64,000 nt of DNA, taken from positions 22,931,063 to 22,995,062 of the forward strand of contig CM036179.1 in assembly GCA_020631735.1 (NCBI GenBank). The letters run 5' to 3'. Below, one piece after another: positions 47,567-59,300 of this stretch. The position numbers and the translations under genes are program-made. Source of the stretch: Saccharum officinarum. Lineage: Eukaryota; Streptophyta; Magnoliopsida; Poales; Poaceae. The notes under the pieces were generated by a model. That model ran no database searches. It had not been told where the DNA came from and saw only the letters and a program-made list of their open reading frames with translations. Within the stretch, counting starts at the first letter, position 1, and every line of letters begins with the position of its first letter.

Positions 47567-47965
47567 ATGGATTCGTTGGGATACAATTTGTTATTTGTTT
47601 CACAACTTTGTGAGATGGGTTACAATTGTCTCTTTACGGATAAGGGTGTGGAAGTCTCTAAAAGGATGGATTCCTCTATTGTCTTTACGGGTCAATTAAA
47701 GGGCAAGCTCTACCTAGTTGATTTTTTGGCTAGTAGAGTAGAGTCCAAGACTTGTTTAGTGGCAAAATCTAGCATGGGTTGGTTGTGGCATCGCCACCTA
47801 GCTCATGTTGGGATGAGGAACTTGTCTAACCTTCAAAGAGGTGAACACATTCTTGGACTAACAAATGTCTCTTTTGAGAAAGATAGAATTTGCAGTGCAT
47901 GTCAAGCGGAAAAACAAGTTGGAGTCAAGCATCCCGCCAAGAACATCGTGTCAACATCAAGACCA
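47567..47965 (+). pseudogene. Copia GAG-pre-integrase domain
   Basis: LLFVSQLCEMGYNCLFTDKG, then WHRHLAHVGMRNLSNLQ and ICSACQAEKQ: the H..H..C..C zinc-binding module that precedes integrase in copia elements. The linker ends STSRPLELLPWTY. A frameshift near 47975 follows. Confidence 0.88.
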
Positions 47966-47979
47966 CTTGAGTTACTCCC

Positions 47980-48660
47980 ATGGACTTATTCAGACTCAAT
48001 GCTTATATAACCATTGGAGGTAACAAATATGACTTTGTAATTGTTGATGATTATTCTCTCTTCACTTGGGTGTTCTTTTTGAAAGATAGTGAGACCCAAG
48101 GTATCTTCAAGAAATTTGCAAGGCGAGCTCAAAATGAGTTCGATATGAAGATCAAGAGAGTAAGAAGCAACAACGGGATGGAGTTTAGGAACACCAACAT
48201 AGAAGATTTTCTTGATGAAGAAGGGATCAAGCATGAGTTCTTGGTTCCCTACACTCTCCAACAAAATGGGGTTGTGGAGAGAAAGAACCAAACTCTCATA
48301 GAAGCCGCAAGAGCAATGTTGGATGAGTACAAACCCCAGAGAAAGATTATTGGGCGGAAGTGGTCAACACCGCATGTCATGCAATCAATCGCCTTTATCT
48401 TCACAAGATCATGAAGAAAACCACCTACAAGCTACTCACCGGTAAAAGCCCAAGGTGGATTACTTTAGAGTTTTTGGATGCAAATGTTTCATACTTAATA
48501 AGAAATATGAAAGCTCAAAGTTTGCACCTAGGGTAGATGAAAGTTTCTTACTTGGTTATGGTACTAACGAACATGGCTATCGTGTTTTCAATAAGACCAC
48601 CGGTCAAACTAAAATCATGGTAGATGTGACTTTTGATGAAAGCAATGGCTCTCAAAAGGA
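47980..48660 (+). pseudogene. Copia integrase core
   Basis: FVIVDDYSLFTWVFFLKDSE (first catalytic Asp), RVRSNNGMEF and PYTLQQNGVVERKNQTLIEA (catalytic Glu at 48277-48279). The second motif is normally RSDNGTEF; here the catalytic Asp codon (48169-48171) is AAC, Asn. A frameshift near 48400 follows, and the C-terminal part continues in another frame from 48455 (VFGCKCFILNKKYESSKFAP). Confidence 0.88.
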
Positions 48661-49080
48661 GCAAGTCAATGCTGAAATTGTAGGTAAAGAAGAACCGTCT
48701 CATCAAGTGATAAAGAAGCTAGCAACCAGTGAAGTGAAACCTGTTGAACAAGACGATGATGATGATGCACAAATGCAAGTCAATCATGATCCACATATGC
48801 ATCATGGGTCAACCGATGTCCATGGTGATGCTTCTACTTCAAGAAGTGATCATGGCTCAAGAGAACGAGCAAATCAAGATCCACCACAAGTTGAAGATGA
48901 AATCAAGATGATGATCAAGCTAGAAGCAATGAAGATAGTCCATCGGTCAACCAAGACTATGATAGTGAAGACGATGGTCCAATTCAAGCAAGATCAAAAG
49001 TGCCTCACCTAAGAGCACATCAATCCATTCAATAGGACCATCCCATTGCTACAATATTAGGAAGCATACAAAGAGGAGTA
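48661..49080 (+). other. Linker between integrase and RT of the SIRE-like element
   Basis: A low-complexity acidic and His/Asp-rich segment (VEQDDDDDAQMQVNHDPHMH) with no recognised domain. It ends before a conserved MTRSRL-type start of the RT region. Confidence 0.6.
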
Positions 49081-50136
49081 ATGACACGCTCACGATTAAC
49101 TACATTTTGTGAACATTGCTCATTTGTTTCTTCCAAGTTACCTCTTAGGGTGGAGGATGCATTGAAGATTCCGGATTGGGTGATGGCCATGCAAGAAGAG
49201 TTGAACAACTTCACTCGGAATGAAGTATGGTCCTTGGTGGAAAGGCCCAAGCAAAATATGATAGGCACAAAGTGGGTCTTCCGCAACAAAGAAGACGAGG
49301 ACGGCGTGGTTACAAGAAACAAGGCATGATTGGTGGCTCAAGGCTTCACTCAAGTCAAAGGTATGGATTTTGGGGAAACCTATGCACCGGTAGCTAGGCT
49401 TGAATCTATTCGTATATTACTTGCCTTTGCTACTCACCATGATTTCAAGTTGTTTCAAATGGACGTCAAAAGTGTATTCCTCAACGGCCCCCTCTCTGAA
49501 ACTGTGTATGTTGAGCAACCACCGGATTTTGAAGATCCTAAATTTCCTAACAATGTGTACCGCCTCGACAAAGCGCTCTATGGACTCAAGCAAGCCCCTA
49601 GAGCTTGGTATGATTGTCTTAAGGACTTCCTACTCAAACAAGGGTTTGAGATAGGAAAGGCCGATCCTACTCTATTTACTCGCAAAGTTGATAATGATAT
49701 CTTTGTTTGCCAAATATATGTCGATGACATTATATTTGGTAGTACTAATAAGTCTCTTTGTGAGGAGTTTCGTAGGATCATGACTAAGAGGTTTGAGATG
49801 TCCATGATGGGCGAGTTGACTTTCTTCCTCGACTTTCAAATCAAGCAACTCAAGGAAGGGACGTTCATAAGTCAAACCAAGTACACCAATGACATGTTGA
49901 AGAAGTTTGACATGAACAATGCCAAGCCCATGAAGACACCAATGCCAACCAATGGACATCTAGATCTTGACAATGATGGTAAGGTTGTGGATCAAAAGGT
50001 ATATCGCTCCATGATCAGCTCATTGCTTTACCTTTGTGCATCTAGGCCCAATATCATGCATAGTGTGTGCATGTGTGCAAGATTTCAATCTAGTCCGAAA
50101 GAATGTCATCTCATGGCCGTTAAGAGAATCTTTTGA
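49081..50136 (+). pseudogene. Copia reverse transcriptase
   Basis: EDALKIPDWVMAMQEELNNF and TKWVFRNKEDEDGVV. An in-frame TGA at 49327-49329 interrupts the frame where Arg is usual, then LVAQGFTQVKGMDFGETYAP, FQMDVKSVFLNGPLSETVYV, KALYGLKQAPRAWYD and the catalytic YVDD (49717-49728), followed by KYTNDMLKKFDM and YRSMISSLLYLCASRPNI. Apart from the stop, the polymerase is well preserved. Confidence 0.93.
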
Positions 50137-50163
50137 TATTTGGTTCATACATGAAATCTTGGC

Positions 50164-50680
50164 TTGTGGCATCCTAAGGGCTCCACTTTCACTCTACTTG
50201 GCTATTCCGATTCTGACTATGCAGGTTGTAGGGTAGAGCGGAAGAGTACATCTGGGAGTTGCCAATTTCTTGGTCGGTCTTTGGTGTCTTGGAGTTCTAA
50301 GAAACAAAATTCTATAGCTTTGTCCACCGCTGAGGCCGAGTACGTGGCGGCCGACACTTGCTATGCCCAACTACTTTGGATGAAGCAAACCTTACGAGAA
50401 TTTCGGGAGTGTCCAATCCAAAATTCCTCATTTGTATGACAATGAGAGAGCCATCAAGCTTGTAGACAATCCCGTAAACCACTCTTGAACCAAGCACATT
50501 GACATTCACCATCATTTCCTAAGAGACAACCAAGCTAAAGGAGATATCACCGTTCAACATGTGAGAACCAAAGATCAACTAGCCGATATCTTCACAAAGC
50601 ATCTGGACGTGTCAAGATTTTGTGCTTTGCGGCATGAGCTAAATATTGTTGATTCTCGTAACATGGCTTGAGATCTTGTG
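50164..50680 (+). pseudogene. Copia RNase H
   Basis: GYSDSDYAGCRVERKSTSGS, LGRSLVSWSSKKQNSIALS and TAEAEYVAADTCYAQLLWMK are the copia RNase H motifs. The frame breaks near 50415, and the usual end (DNERAIKL, HTKHIDIRHH-like, KDQLADIFTK) is seen in other frames to about 50670. Confidence 0.9.
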
Positions 50681-51600
50681 CACATTTATTTGATCTAGCT
50701 CTAGAGAAAATAACTTTGATAAAATGTTGTGTGAAATTTCAAAATCTATTTTCACATCTCAATTGTGTCCATTGTTATGTAATGATTTCATGAAATTTGG
50801 ACATATTTGGGCTGGTTCATGATCACTATAAAGTTCACCACCCTTTTGCAATGCTTTTTGCAGATTTTTGACCTATCGGAAGTTCCGATGGTTCTCTACC
50901 AGAACTTCCGGTCTTACCAGAAGTACCGATCGAAAACTGGAACTACCGGTAGTTCAAAATCTCGCTCAAATTCTGGCACAGACTTGACCCACTATAACTT
51001 CTAGTCGTCCTGATCAGAACTTCCAGTAAGCCACTTTGATTGCGGTATAAAAGGGTCCAAAGGGTTAATGTTTTAACTTTTTACCACTTCCTCATCTCGT
51101 CCCTTTCTTCCCCTTGAGTCAACGTGTGACGGCGGCAGCGCTCTCACCTTCTCCACCATTGATCTCCCTCCTGCTCCACTCTTTTTCAAATCCCTTTGAG
51201 GAGGAGGTTCCTCAAGCGTTGGAGATCATTTTGGTGGTGTTGGTGCACGCCGGGAGGTCTTGCCACATGCGGATTTGGTCCCCTCTCTCCAAGGAACAAG
51301 GTACCGAGATTTCTCGCTTGATCTCCCAATGTACTTAATGTTGGGCTAATTCCTTGCACATGCTAGCTATATTTAGTCTATACATGCTTTGTGAATGCCT
51401 TTTGCGCAAGTCACGTGGTCGGATTCATCGAAACACGTGGAACACGCCGCACATATGCAGATCGGAACTTCCGATCAGACTCGACCAGAACTTCTGGTAG
51501 GCATATAGGCAGTGTGTTTGTGTGGCTTCGTCTGTCCGTTCATTTGCCACATTCCAATGTCATGTCTAAGACCTTTCTCTAGCTTTGCTCTTTGCATTGC
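50681..51600 (+). other. Internal spacer of the SIRE-like element with palindrome motifs
   Basis: I see no coding sequence. At 50875-51025 and 51455-51500 the CCGGAAGTTCCG-type motif of the LTR reappears (for example CGGAAGTTCCGATGG), now between pol and the third ORF. Confidence 0.6.
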
Positions 51601-51602
51601 AG

Positions 51603-53457
51603 TATGACTCGTCATTAGAATCCCTCTCACCGTGCTCGCCCGCAGAGTTTGGGCGATGGGGAGGAAGAGCGTCCTACCGGTGGTCGTGCCCGTCGGCATG
51701 GCACTGACGCTGCGAGGTCTTCCCAGGCTACTGGTGGTGACACCACCCCCGTTCGCATGCCTGATCATTCCACGTGGCGTTGTCCTCCTCTGACCCACAG
51801 CACCCTGGTGCATGAGGCAGTGGCCGTGGATCCTATTGACATTGAGGGGCGTTCTATTGCTCCTGAAGTTGTTCACCACTCTCCTCTCTACATTGGCATT
51901 GCTAGCCAGTCCCGTGTGCTCACTCCCCATCCCAATAGGAGGGCCAGGCCACATCGTCCTAAACATCCTACTGGGTTTGTGCCACGGAGGGCTATTGATT
52001 ACCGGAAGCAAGCTAGGGACATGAGGATCATGCGCAAGGACAACCCATATAGATGGACAAAGTTTGAGGGTGTTGAGGGGAGATTTTGGTCATAGTTCCA
52101 TCATGACTACTACATCTTCATTTGCTTGAAGGATGGGATTCATGGTTCCACTTCTCCACATGTGCAGCATAGGCACCCTCTCTGGAGTCTCTCCATGAGC
52201 ATGATCATCTTGAGATCAATGCACTGATTGACAAGCTCGCTGAGTGGCGCCTTCTGGACCTCATGACCTTCAAGAAGAATTGGAACACGGAGATCCTTAA
52301 TCAGTTTTGGTCCACTCTATGGATTGATGAGGAGCGCAAGGTGCTTCATTGGATGACCGAAGGCTTACATTACTGCTGCTCCTATCTTCATTTCTCTCAC
52401 CTACTTGGGTTTGACTGCACTGACAGGAGTGGACTGAGCTTGTTTGAGCATTACCCTAATGGCATTGGTCGAGATGAGTTTGTTGCAGCTAGTTTGTATA
52501 CTCATGTGAGACATGATGACGGTAAGAGCCATCACTTGAAGCCCTATTTCTATGTGCTCAACAACTTGCTCCGTGCCATCATTGATCTAAAGATTGGTGA
52601 CTCCACTACCATTCAGCATCATGCCCCACTATTCTTGTTTGCTTTGGACTTGCCAAGAGGTTTAGTTTGATTGACTTGATTTGGCGCAACATTCAAGAAG
52701 TGTCATTGGATCCTCACAAGTCTTTGCCCTATGATCCCTACCTTATGTATATCATTGAGCAAGTGTCTGGCTTCTCCTTTGCTTATGACACTAATCATCC
52801 GGATTAGAGAATCAGGAACTTGGGGCCTCACTTTGGGAAGGGCAAGGACAAGGCTACTGAGGCTAGTGGCAGTGGGGCTGTAGGTGCTAGTGATGATGAA
52901 GGTGGTGATGCTGTTGTTGCTGAGGATGCACCCTCTCCTGCTGCTAGACGTGGACGTGGGAGTGGTCATGGCCGTGGTGCATGTGGTGCCACTCGCCATG
53001 CCCTCAGGTGGTTCTTCTCCTACTTCTGCTACACCCAAAAGAAGACGATGTGCGCCTTCATCGCCTTGAGGAGTAGGTCAATCTTCCTCCTTCGTCCCCT
53101 CTTCATGAGTTTCTGGATCCATATGTCGAGTATGATGCTAGGCATAGGACTTTAGCTGGCTATGAGTAGGGATATGGACATGATGAGGGCTATGCTGGTC
53201 AGGAGGATTTTTGCACACAGGGTGGCCATAGTGTTCCTACTTATGATAGTGCACTTGATCTTCCAGCTGGCTACTCTGTTGAGGATACGAAGATGTGTGC
53301 CACCTTCTCTGAGATATTTGGCACTGCTGATGAGATCACTAGGATCTCCACTTTGACTGATGCTCCTTCAGGCTCTGCTTCGCCATACGCGCCATCCACT
53401 TCTCGCAAGGGCAAGTTCATCGACACCGACGACAGCGACGACTACGAGGAGTTCTAG
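51603..53457 (+). pseudogene. Third ORF after pol (env-like position), function unknown
   Basis: A degraded ORF: ATG near 51603, an Arg-rich disordered N terminus, RAIDYRKQARDMRIMRKD and FEGVEGRFW to a TAG at 52093. After a shift come NTEILNQFWSTLWIDEERK, LHWMTEGLHYCCSYLHF and LGFDCTDRSGLSLFEHYPNG (52263-52670), and after another shift an acidic end (DDSDDYEEF, 53457). SIRE-type elements often have an 'env-like' ORF here. I see no signal peptide or convincing transmembrane helix. Its globular part resembles grass transposon-associated proteins of unknown function. Confidence 0.65.
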
Positions 53458-54026
53458 TGGTCCTTCTACCCTTCATGTTCTATCGTTGCCTGCCCTTTTT
53501 GGCACTTGATGCCAAAGGGGGAGTGTTAGGCTTATCTTGATGTAATAGGGTAGTTATTTATCGGTTTGTAATAACTCTTAATCTCGTGTGGTGAACTACG
53601 TAGTGAACTTGAACTATTTGTGTGGGATGGTTGTGTGTAGGCTAAACACTTATGCTTAATGTTATATCTTGATGTGATAGCCTTTATTTGATATCAAGTT
53701 GGTGATTGTTGAGTTTTGAATGGCTTTGTCTTGTTTAAGTCCTTTTCTTTCTAGCTTAGCCATTCAAGTTCTTTTAATTCATTCTTTGTGATATATCTTG
53801 TCATATGCACATGGATTTTTTCCCTATCACACACGCATTTAGGCACCCCACGGATTCCAAAAATTAGGGGGAGCTCAATTTTAATGTATGCAATCTTGAT
53901 TATAACCAAGATTTGAAAGTCATATCCTATGCATACATTAAGGGGGAGCTCCTCATAAAATTTGGGGTTCAAAAGCTTCAATTCTTTCAATCTTATATAA
54001 GCCTAAGTTGGTTGTCATCAATTACC
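53458..54026 (+). other. 3' untranslated internal region of the SIRE-like element
   Basis: Non-coding. It has two GGGGGAG-like purine tracts before the true polypurine tract (near 53515-53523 and 53940-53951) and several AT-rich phrases. Confidence 0.6.
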
Positions 54027-54038
54027 AAAAAGGGGGAG
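54027..54038 (+). promoter_or_regulatory. Polypurine tract of the SIRE-like element
   Basis: AAAAAGGGGGAG, two bases before the 3' LTR start. Confidence 0.9.
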
Positions 54039-54040
54039 TT

Positions 54041-55640
54041 TGTAAGTGCATTCGCCCCCGATGTGGGTTTTGGATAATTAATGACAATCAAATTAGGGAC
54101 TAACGAGTTTATTCAAGTGAATCCACAGGTGTTAGTCCATTGAAAGACTTGAACAATGATATATTGTGACTTTAGCATCCCCAATTTCAATTGATGGACG
54201 GCGTTCCAGCTCAAGGGCTCAAATAGATTTTACTTTTAATTTGAGTTATAGGAAATGATGTACTATCAAGAGCGATACAAATTAGACTTGCTAGACTTAG
54301 GAAAAGAGTGCTCATGTCGATCTAGTTTATGCGCTTGAGAGACACATTTTCACTCACGGGCACATAGAATATATTTTATCTATCTGAGTGGACCGGTAGT
54401 TCTGGTTTACCCCACCAGAAGTACTGGTAGTAGAGAGCTACGCCCATTGTTGTGTGTAGAAGTGAACTGCCAGAAGTTCCAGTCTCTGACCGGTAGTTCC
54501 GATGTAGACCGAAAGTTCTGGTGAAACAATGGAAGTACCGGTAGTTCATCTATACCTCCCGCCCACCCAGCGAAGTTGGGCGTAGAAGTGAACTACCGGT
54601 AGTTCCAGTATTTCACCGGTAGTTCTGGTGTACATCGAAAGTTTCAGTCAGTCACCGGAAGTTCTGACTGTTCACTCCTCGTCCAACTCAATCCCAACGG
54701 TCAGTTCTGGGTGGACCGGAAGTTTCGGTGATCAACCATCAGAAGTTCCAGTAGTTCATCTAGACTGTAAGTATATATACTTTCTTACCCCCATTTCTAA
54801 CCATTACCCACACCATTTACTCTGTATAAGCTCTCTCCAAACAGCCTCCAAGCTTTGACTCACCCACTCTCTCTCCCTCTTTGCTCCTAGCCTTCAATCC
54901 TTGCAAGTTTTGAGCTAGAGACGTGAGATTTGAGAGTTGGGAGCTATGATCTTCGACTTGAGCACTTGGTTTCTTCGTCTAGCCGATTTGGTTTGTGTTT
55001 GTTACTCTTAGGTTCTTAGAACCTTAGCCGGCTAGGCATTCTTCGTGGTTGCCCATGTTGATTCATTTGTGAGGGCATCTTGGAGTGTTTGTATTACCTC
55101 TTTGATCCTTAGTGAAAATCTTAGGCTAACCTTTGTGGTTGCTTGAGGGAGGAGACCTTCGTGGTCGGACCTTCGTGGTCACCTCAACAACAGGGACGTA
55201 GGAACTCCTAAGTGGGGACCGAACCTCAGTAAACAAATCTTGTGTCCTCCATGCTTGTTGGTGTGGTGGTAGCATCGACTACCCTTGTTCTTTGTTGTTT
55301 CTCCTCCCTACCTCAACTTCTTAGGTTGGAGTGACCGATCTACAAATCAACAAGGTGCCAAGCTTTGGGGCACATCACATCTTCATCAACAACATCTGAG
55401 AAAGGGGTGGTATCATTTAGATCTGAAATAACAGCTCATATTCACTCTGACTTCGTAGCATCTTAGGGCACCAGAAGTTCTGGTTGGTTTGCATCGGAAG
55501 TTCTGGTCATACCGGAAGTTCCAGTCCAAACCTACTGGAGGTTCCGGTTGGTATTTAACTTCCGCATTTCAAGTTTTTGAATTTCAAGGTTTGCAAATAA
55601 GCCTATTCACCCACCCCACTAGGCCAATTAGATCCTTTCA
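54041..55640 (+). mobile_element. 3' LTR of the SIRE-like element
   Basis: 1600 bp. It matches the 5' LTR throughout. TATATATA lies at 54772-54779, with the palindrome array upstream (about 54390-54765). Relative to the 5' LTR it carries a short tandem duplication of ACCTTCGTGGTC near 55157-55181. Confidence 0.93.
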
Positions 55641-56066
55641 CTATCATATCCTTGAGAGTCGGAAAATATATTCCCTCTAGTCGGGTAAGTCTTACGAGTA
55701 CATTGTGTAATCAGGGTTTATTCACCCTTGTTGTAGGTGGAGCTTGAGAAGTTGCTCTTACATGGAGGATTCTTCTGGTGGGCACAGACAGATACTTGTA
55801 TCATTCTGTTGTTTATTTGTCACACTCTGAACCTTGGTATTGTAATAAATAATTTCCAAAACTTTATGTTGTATGAAATGGACTAAGTATTGTAAGCTCA
55901 CGCTCATTATTGGATCTTGGATGTAAAATGTGGATTGTTTCAAGTTCTCCCGTTGGGTGTGCTCGACAAAACTATATGACTTAGTGCACTTTCGGGGTAC
56001 TTAGTGTCTAGTGAAAGACAAGTGCCTCCGAAAGTGAGTTAGTTCAGGTGGTTTTGCCACATTGTC

Positions 56067-56308
56067 CGGGCAGGATGGTGTAGGGATGGCGTCTGTCTCG
56101 AGATGGGGAATGGCTGTCCCCTTAGTCCTAGCGAAGTGAGTGGAGCATGCCAGTCCCTGATAGGGCTGGTGTATTTGACAAAGCTTGACCTCCCTCCGCT
56201 CCTTCCCAGGGGCCAAGACGGAGGAGAGGTCGTGCAGTGCTACGAAGCCTGCAGCGGAAGGAGAAGGGAGTGGTCGTGGTGGACCACGTAGCTTGGTACT
56301 TGGCTTGG
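56067..56308. other. Continuation of the pre-insertion sequence right of the solo LTR
   Basis: This is the sequence that followed 39786 before the solo LTR inserted. No gene is seen. Confidence 0.4.
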
Positions 56309-59300
56309 TGAAAGGTCTTGATGGATAGAGGGGGTGAATAGCCTAATAAAACTTTCTACAAAGATCACTCAAATAATTTAATTAGTAACACAAATGGCAA
56401 GATGCGAGTTGTGCCTAGCCTAATGGGGTGATGCAAGCCACCTATCCAATTGACAATTTTAGTTTGGTTCACGCAACCGATGTTGATGGTAGACAAGTAT
56501 CATTTTTTTAACCATCAACATAGCATGAAAAAAGACTAAACAATAATTACCACTTAGATATAGGGGGTTTACTGACATAATTCCATGAGTTTTGGTGAAT
56601 ATCTATTTCTGCAGGAGGTCAGCTGAAAAGAACCAAGGAAGGCCCACATGTCAGGTTTACATAGAGACAACTGGGCCACGCATAACTTTTCTATAATCTG
56701 GAAGATATGAGAAGACTCTAGAAACAAACCGGAGGTGAAACAGGCCCGAAAGCCGGGCGGCCGCCCCACCCAGGTGGCCAATCAGGCTCCACCTCGCGGA
56801 TATTGCCTCCACCACCTTTGAGGATCAATAATAATCGTAGATTAAGGTCGGTTTGATCCGAGGGCTGTGGTGCTTCCTAGAGGGCTATATAAGCAAGGCC
56901 CCTAGCCCCTGGAGGAGACATCCCTTGAAACCCTAATTCATTATTTCCTGTGAGGATCAGCAGGGAGGGATCCCTTGAATGGATCTCTCTCTTAGGGCAC
57001 ATATAAGAGATATTAGCTTTGTAGTCTCCATGTGAGATTAGAGTTCTTCTTCTAGATTGAGAGAGTTAGAGTGGAGGGGGAGTTGGAGGAAGCCTGCCAT
57101 GTCGGTGTCTCCTCTCTGGCTTGTACCTGTGGGATCAAGTCTCCTAACCCGAGGCTTGGTTCTAGGATTCTTTAGTAATTCAACTTCCAATACTAAGTAA
57201 GTACGTTCTGGCTGTGCCGTGTTGTTATTATTGTTCTATGGTTTATGAGTTTACTTTATTCTCTTCCATGGTAGAGGGTAGGGTAATCGTCTATAGCGTA
57301 AGCATGGTGCTTAGGCTAGAGATACTCATAGATATCCCCTGTCTGGCCGGATCCATGGTAGTAGCGCAGGATGTGACACTCCCGTTGCTTCCTTTGTACC
57401 CCACATCCTGTCAGAAGGATTGGTAGGATTAAGTGTCCTGGTTAAGCATCCTCTGTGGTGTCTCTTTTCCATTGGTATGTCCCCATAGACCAATAGTTTC
57501 ATAGCTTACCATAGGTTGGAACCAGACTATCGTCGTAATCTTCTCTAATCGCTCATATCTTTGCTACCTTGTAGTGCGACCCAGGGGTTGAGTATAGATT
57601 TAGGTTAGTCATCGCACGCTTTCTCCTTGCGGATAAACAAATACGATACTCTAGAAATATCTCTTGGGTGAAATGCTCACCGATATCCGTGCGCTTGCGG
57701 ATCCTTTTCTATGTGCGTTAACAAATATCAATAACCACCACAAGACAAACTGCAAGCTAGCAAAGCTACAAAGCTACTACAACTAGAACTATACAAGCTA
57801 GCAACTAAACAAGAGCAACAACAAGCTAAACAAGAAGATAACAAAGTAAGTGCAGGAGGGGATTTGGAATGTTATACCAAGGGGTAATGATTGAGCCAAC
57901 CAAAGTGAATACCAAGATAGCCAATGAAGTAACTAATCACCGGGATGAAATCTAATTGATCAAGCACAATTGAGACACAAGATTTATCCTGAGGTTCACG
58001 TGCTTACCGGCACGCTAGTCCCCGTTGTGTCCCCCTACACCACGTGGTTCGGTGGCTAATTAGTATTACACATCGAGCCTCTCAAAAGGCACCACAAGAA
58101 TCTACCAAATGGTGAGAAGTTCCGACACGAGCAATCACTAGAGTTGAAATTCGGCGCTCCGCCAGGGAACCACAACAACCCCTCACAGCAAGCGCACCAG
58201 AGCCGGCCAAGAACAAACACCAACACGTGTTGAACCTCCACTGCTGCTCCAAGCCGTCTAGGTGGCAACAACCACCAAGAGAAACGAGAATCCCGCAGCT
58301 AGAACGCTCCTCCTAGTGCCTCAATATGTAAGAACAACTAGCAATGCACTAGATCACTCAATCTCACTCAAGAATCGCAATCAAGAAAGGGAGAAAGAGT
58401 GGAGGGCGTGTGCTCAGCTCAAAGGAGTGCTAGAATGATCAACAAGCCAAGAGCTAGTCCAAAGAGCCGACCAATCCACTTATATAACCACCACACAAAT
58501 CATAGAGTCGTTAGAAGAAATTAGCCACAGACTCAGGGGCATCGGACGCTCCGATGAGTAGTCACCGGATGCGGCCATAGCGTCCAGTGCATGGATGTCA
58601 TCCACGTGTCCCCTAGCTTCAAACGTGGATCGCCCGATCGCAATGGTAATGGTCAAGTCATCCTGCGTTTAAGTGATCACCGGACGCTCTGGTGGTATAC
58701 ACCGGACGCTAGACCCTCGGCGTCCGATGCGGTCTAGAGAACTCCCAGAGCTTAAAACGCTCACCATACGTGTTTGTTGATTGGCCAACGGACGCACCCG
58801 GGCGTCCGGTGCATACACGCCTGCGAACACGAGCTGACGTCATGCAGCGTCGTCGCGTCCGGTGACACAAGCAGCGTCCAATGCTGCTCTTGCACCGTCG
58901 CATCCGACGATGAGGTATCAGACGCTCTGATGCACCAAGTCACACAAACTGAAGGGTGAAGCTCTTACCAGACGCGTCTAGTGGACAACCCTAGCGTCCG
59001 GTGCAGCGTCCGATGCACCTTCTCGTGTTGTTTTCAATTTTAAGTGTTGCACCTTGTCATTTCGTGCACTTAGGTTGGCTTACTAGCAAGGATGAGACAT
59101 GTAAATAAGATGTAAGCCATTTTATCATGTTTTCCAAGTGTGCAATTCAAATTGCCCTAGCTCAAATGTTGTTAACATCAAGTGTATGAAGTTTTAGCAC
59201 TTGTTAGCATTTTAAGCAAAGTCAAAGCTCGGGCGTAGTTAGCACTCTAGATCTCATGCAATGTCCTACTTGTAAATGCAATCTAGAGGTACTATAAGGA

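Larger units (their letters stand above)
43270..55640 (+). mobile_element. SIRE/Maximus-like Ty1/copia retrotransposon, 12,371 bp
   Basis: LTRs at 43270-44852 and 54041-55640, both TGTAAGTGCATT…GATCCTTTCA. A perfect duplication CTATC flanks the element (43265-43269 and 55641-55645). Gene order is gag, protease, integrase, RT, RNase H, which defines Ty1/copia. Great length, a long coiled-coil segment after the zinc knuckle, and an extra ORF after RNase H point to the SIRE/Maximus lineage. Over the first 95 LTR bases I count about six differences between the two LTRs, so it is not recent. Its frames carry several stops and shifts. Confidence 0.95.
39787..56061 (+). mobile_element. Solo Tekay-like gypsy LTR, split by a copia element
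   Basis: It starts TGTAACACCCTTGGTGTTAC at 39787, resumes after the copia element at 55646 and ends TTTTGCCACA at 56061. The 5-bp duplication TTGTC lies on both sides (39782-39786 and 56062-56066). Removing the copia insert leaves an LTR of about 3.9 kb. No primer site, internal genes or second LTR accompany it, so it is a solo LTR left by LTR-LTR recombination. It shares with the 23924 element the inverted start, a GC-rich block (about 40300-41690), a Glu-rich segment (about 42270-42370) and a GGGTAAGTCTTACGAGTACA-like segment near 55683. It is related but clearly a different family. Confidence 0.85.

Noticed and set aside
56001..56291. Short open frames on both strands right of the solo LTR
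   Set aside because: They cross the solo-LTR end and its target duplication and show no conserved features.
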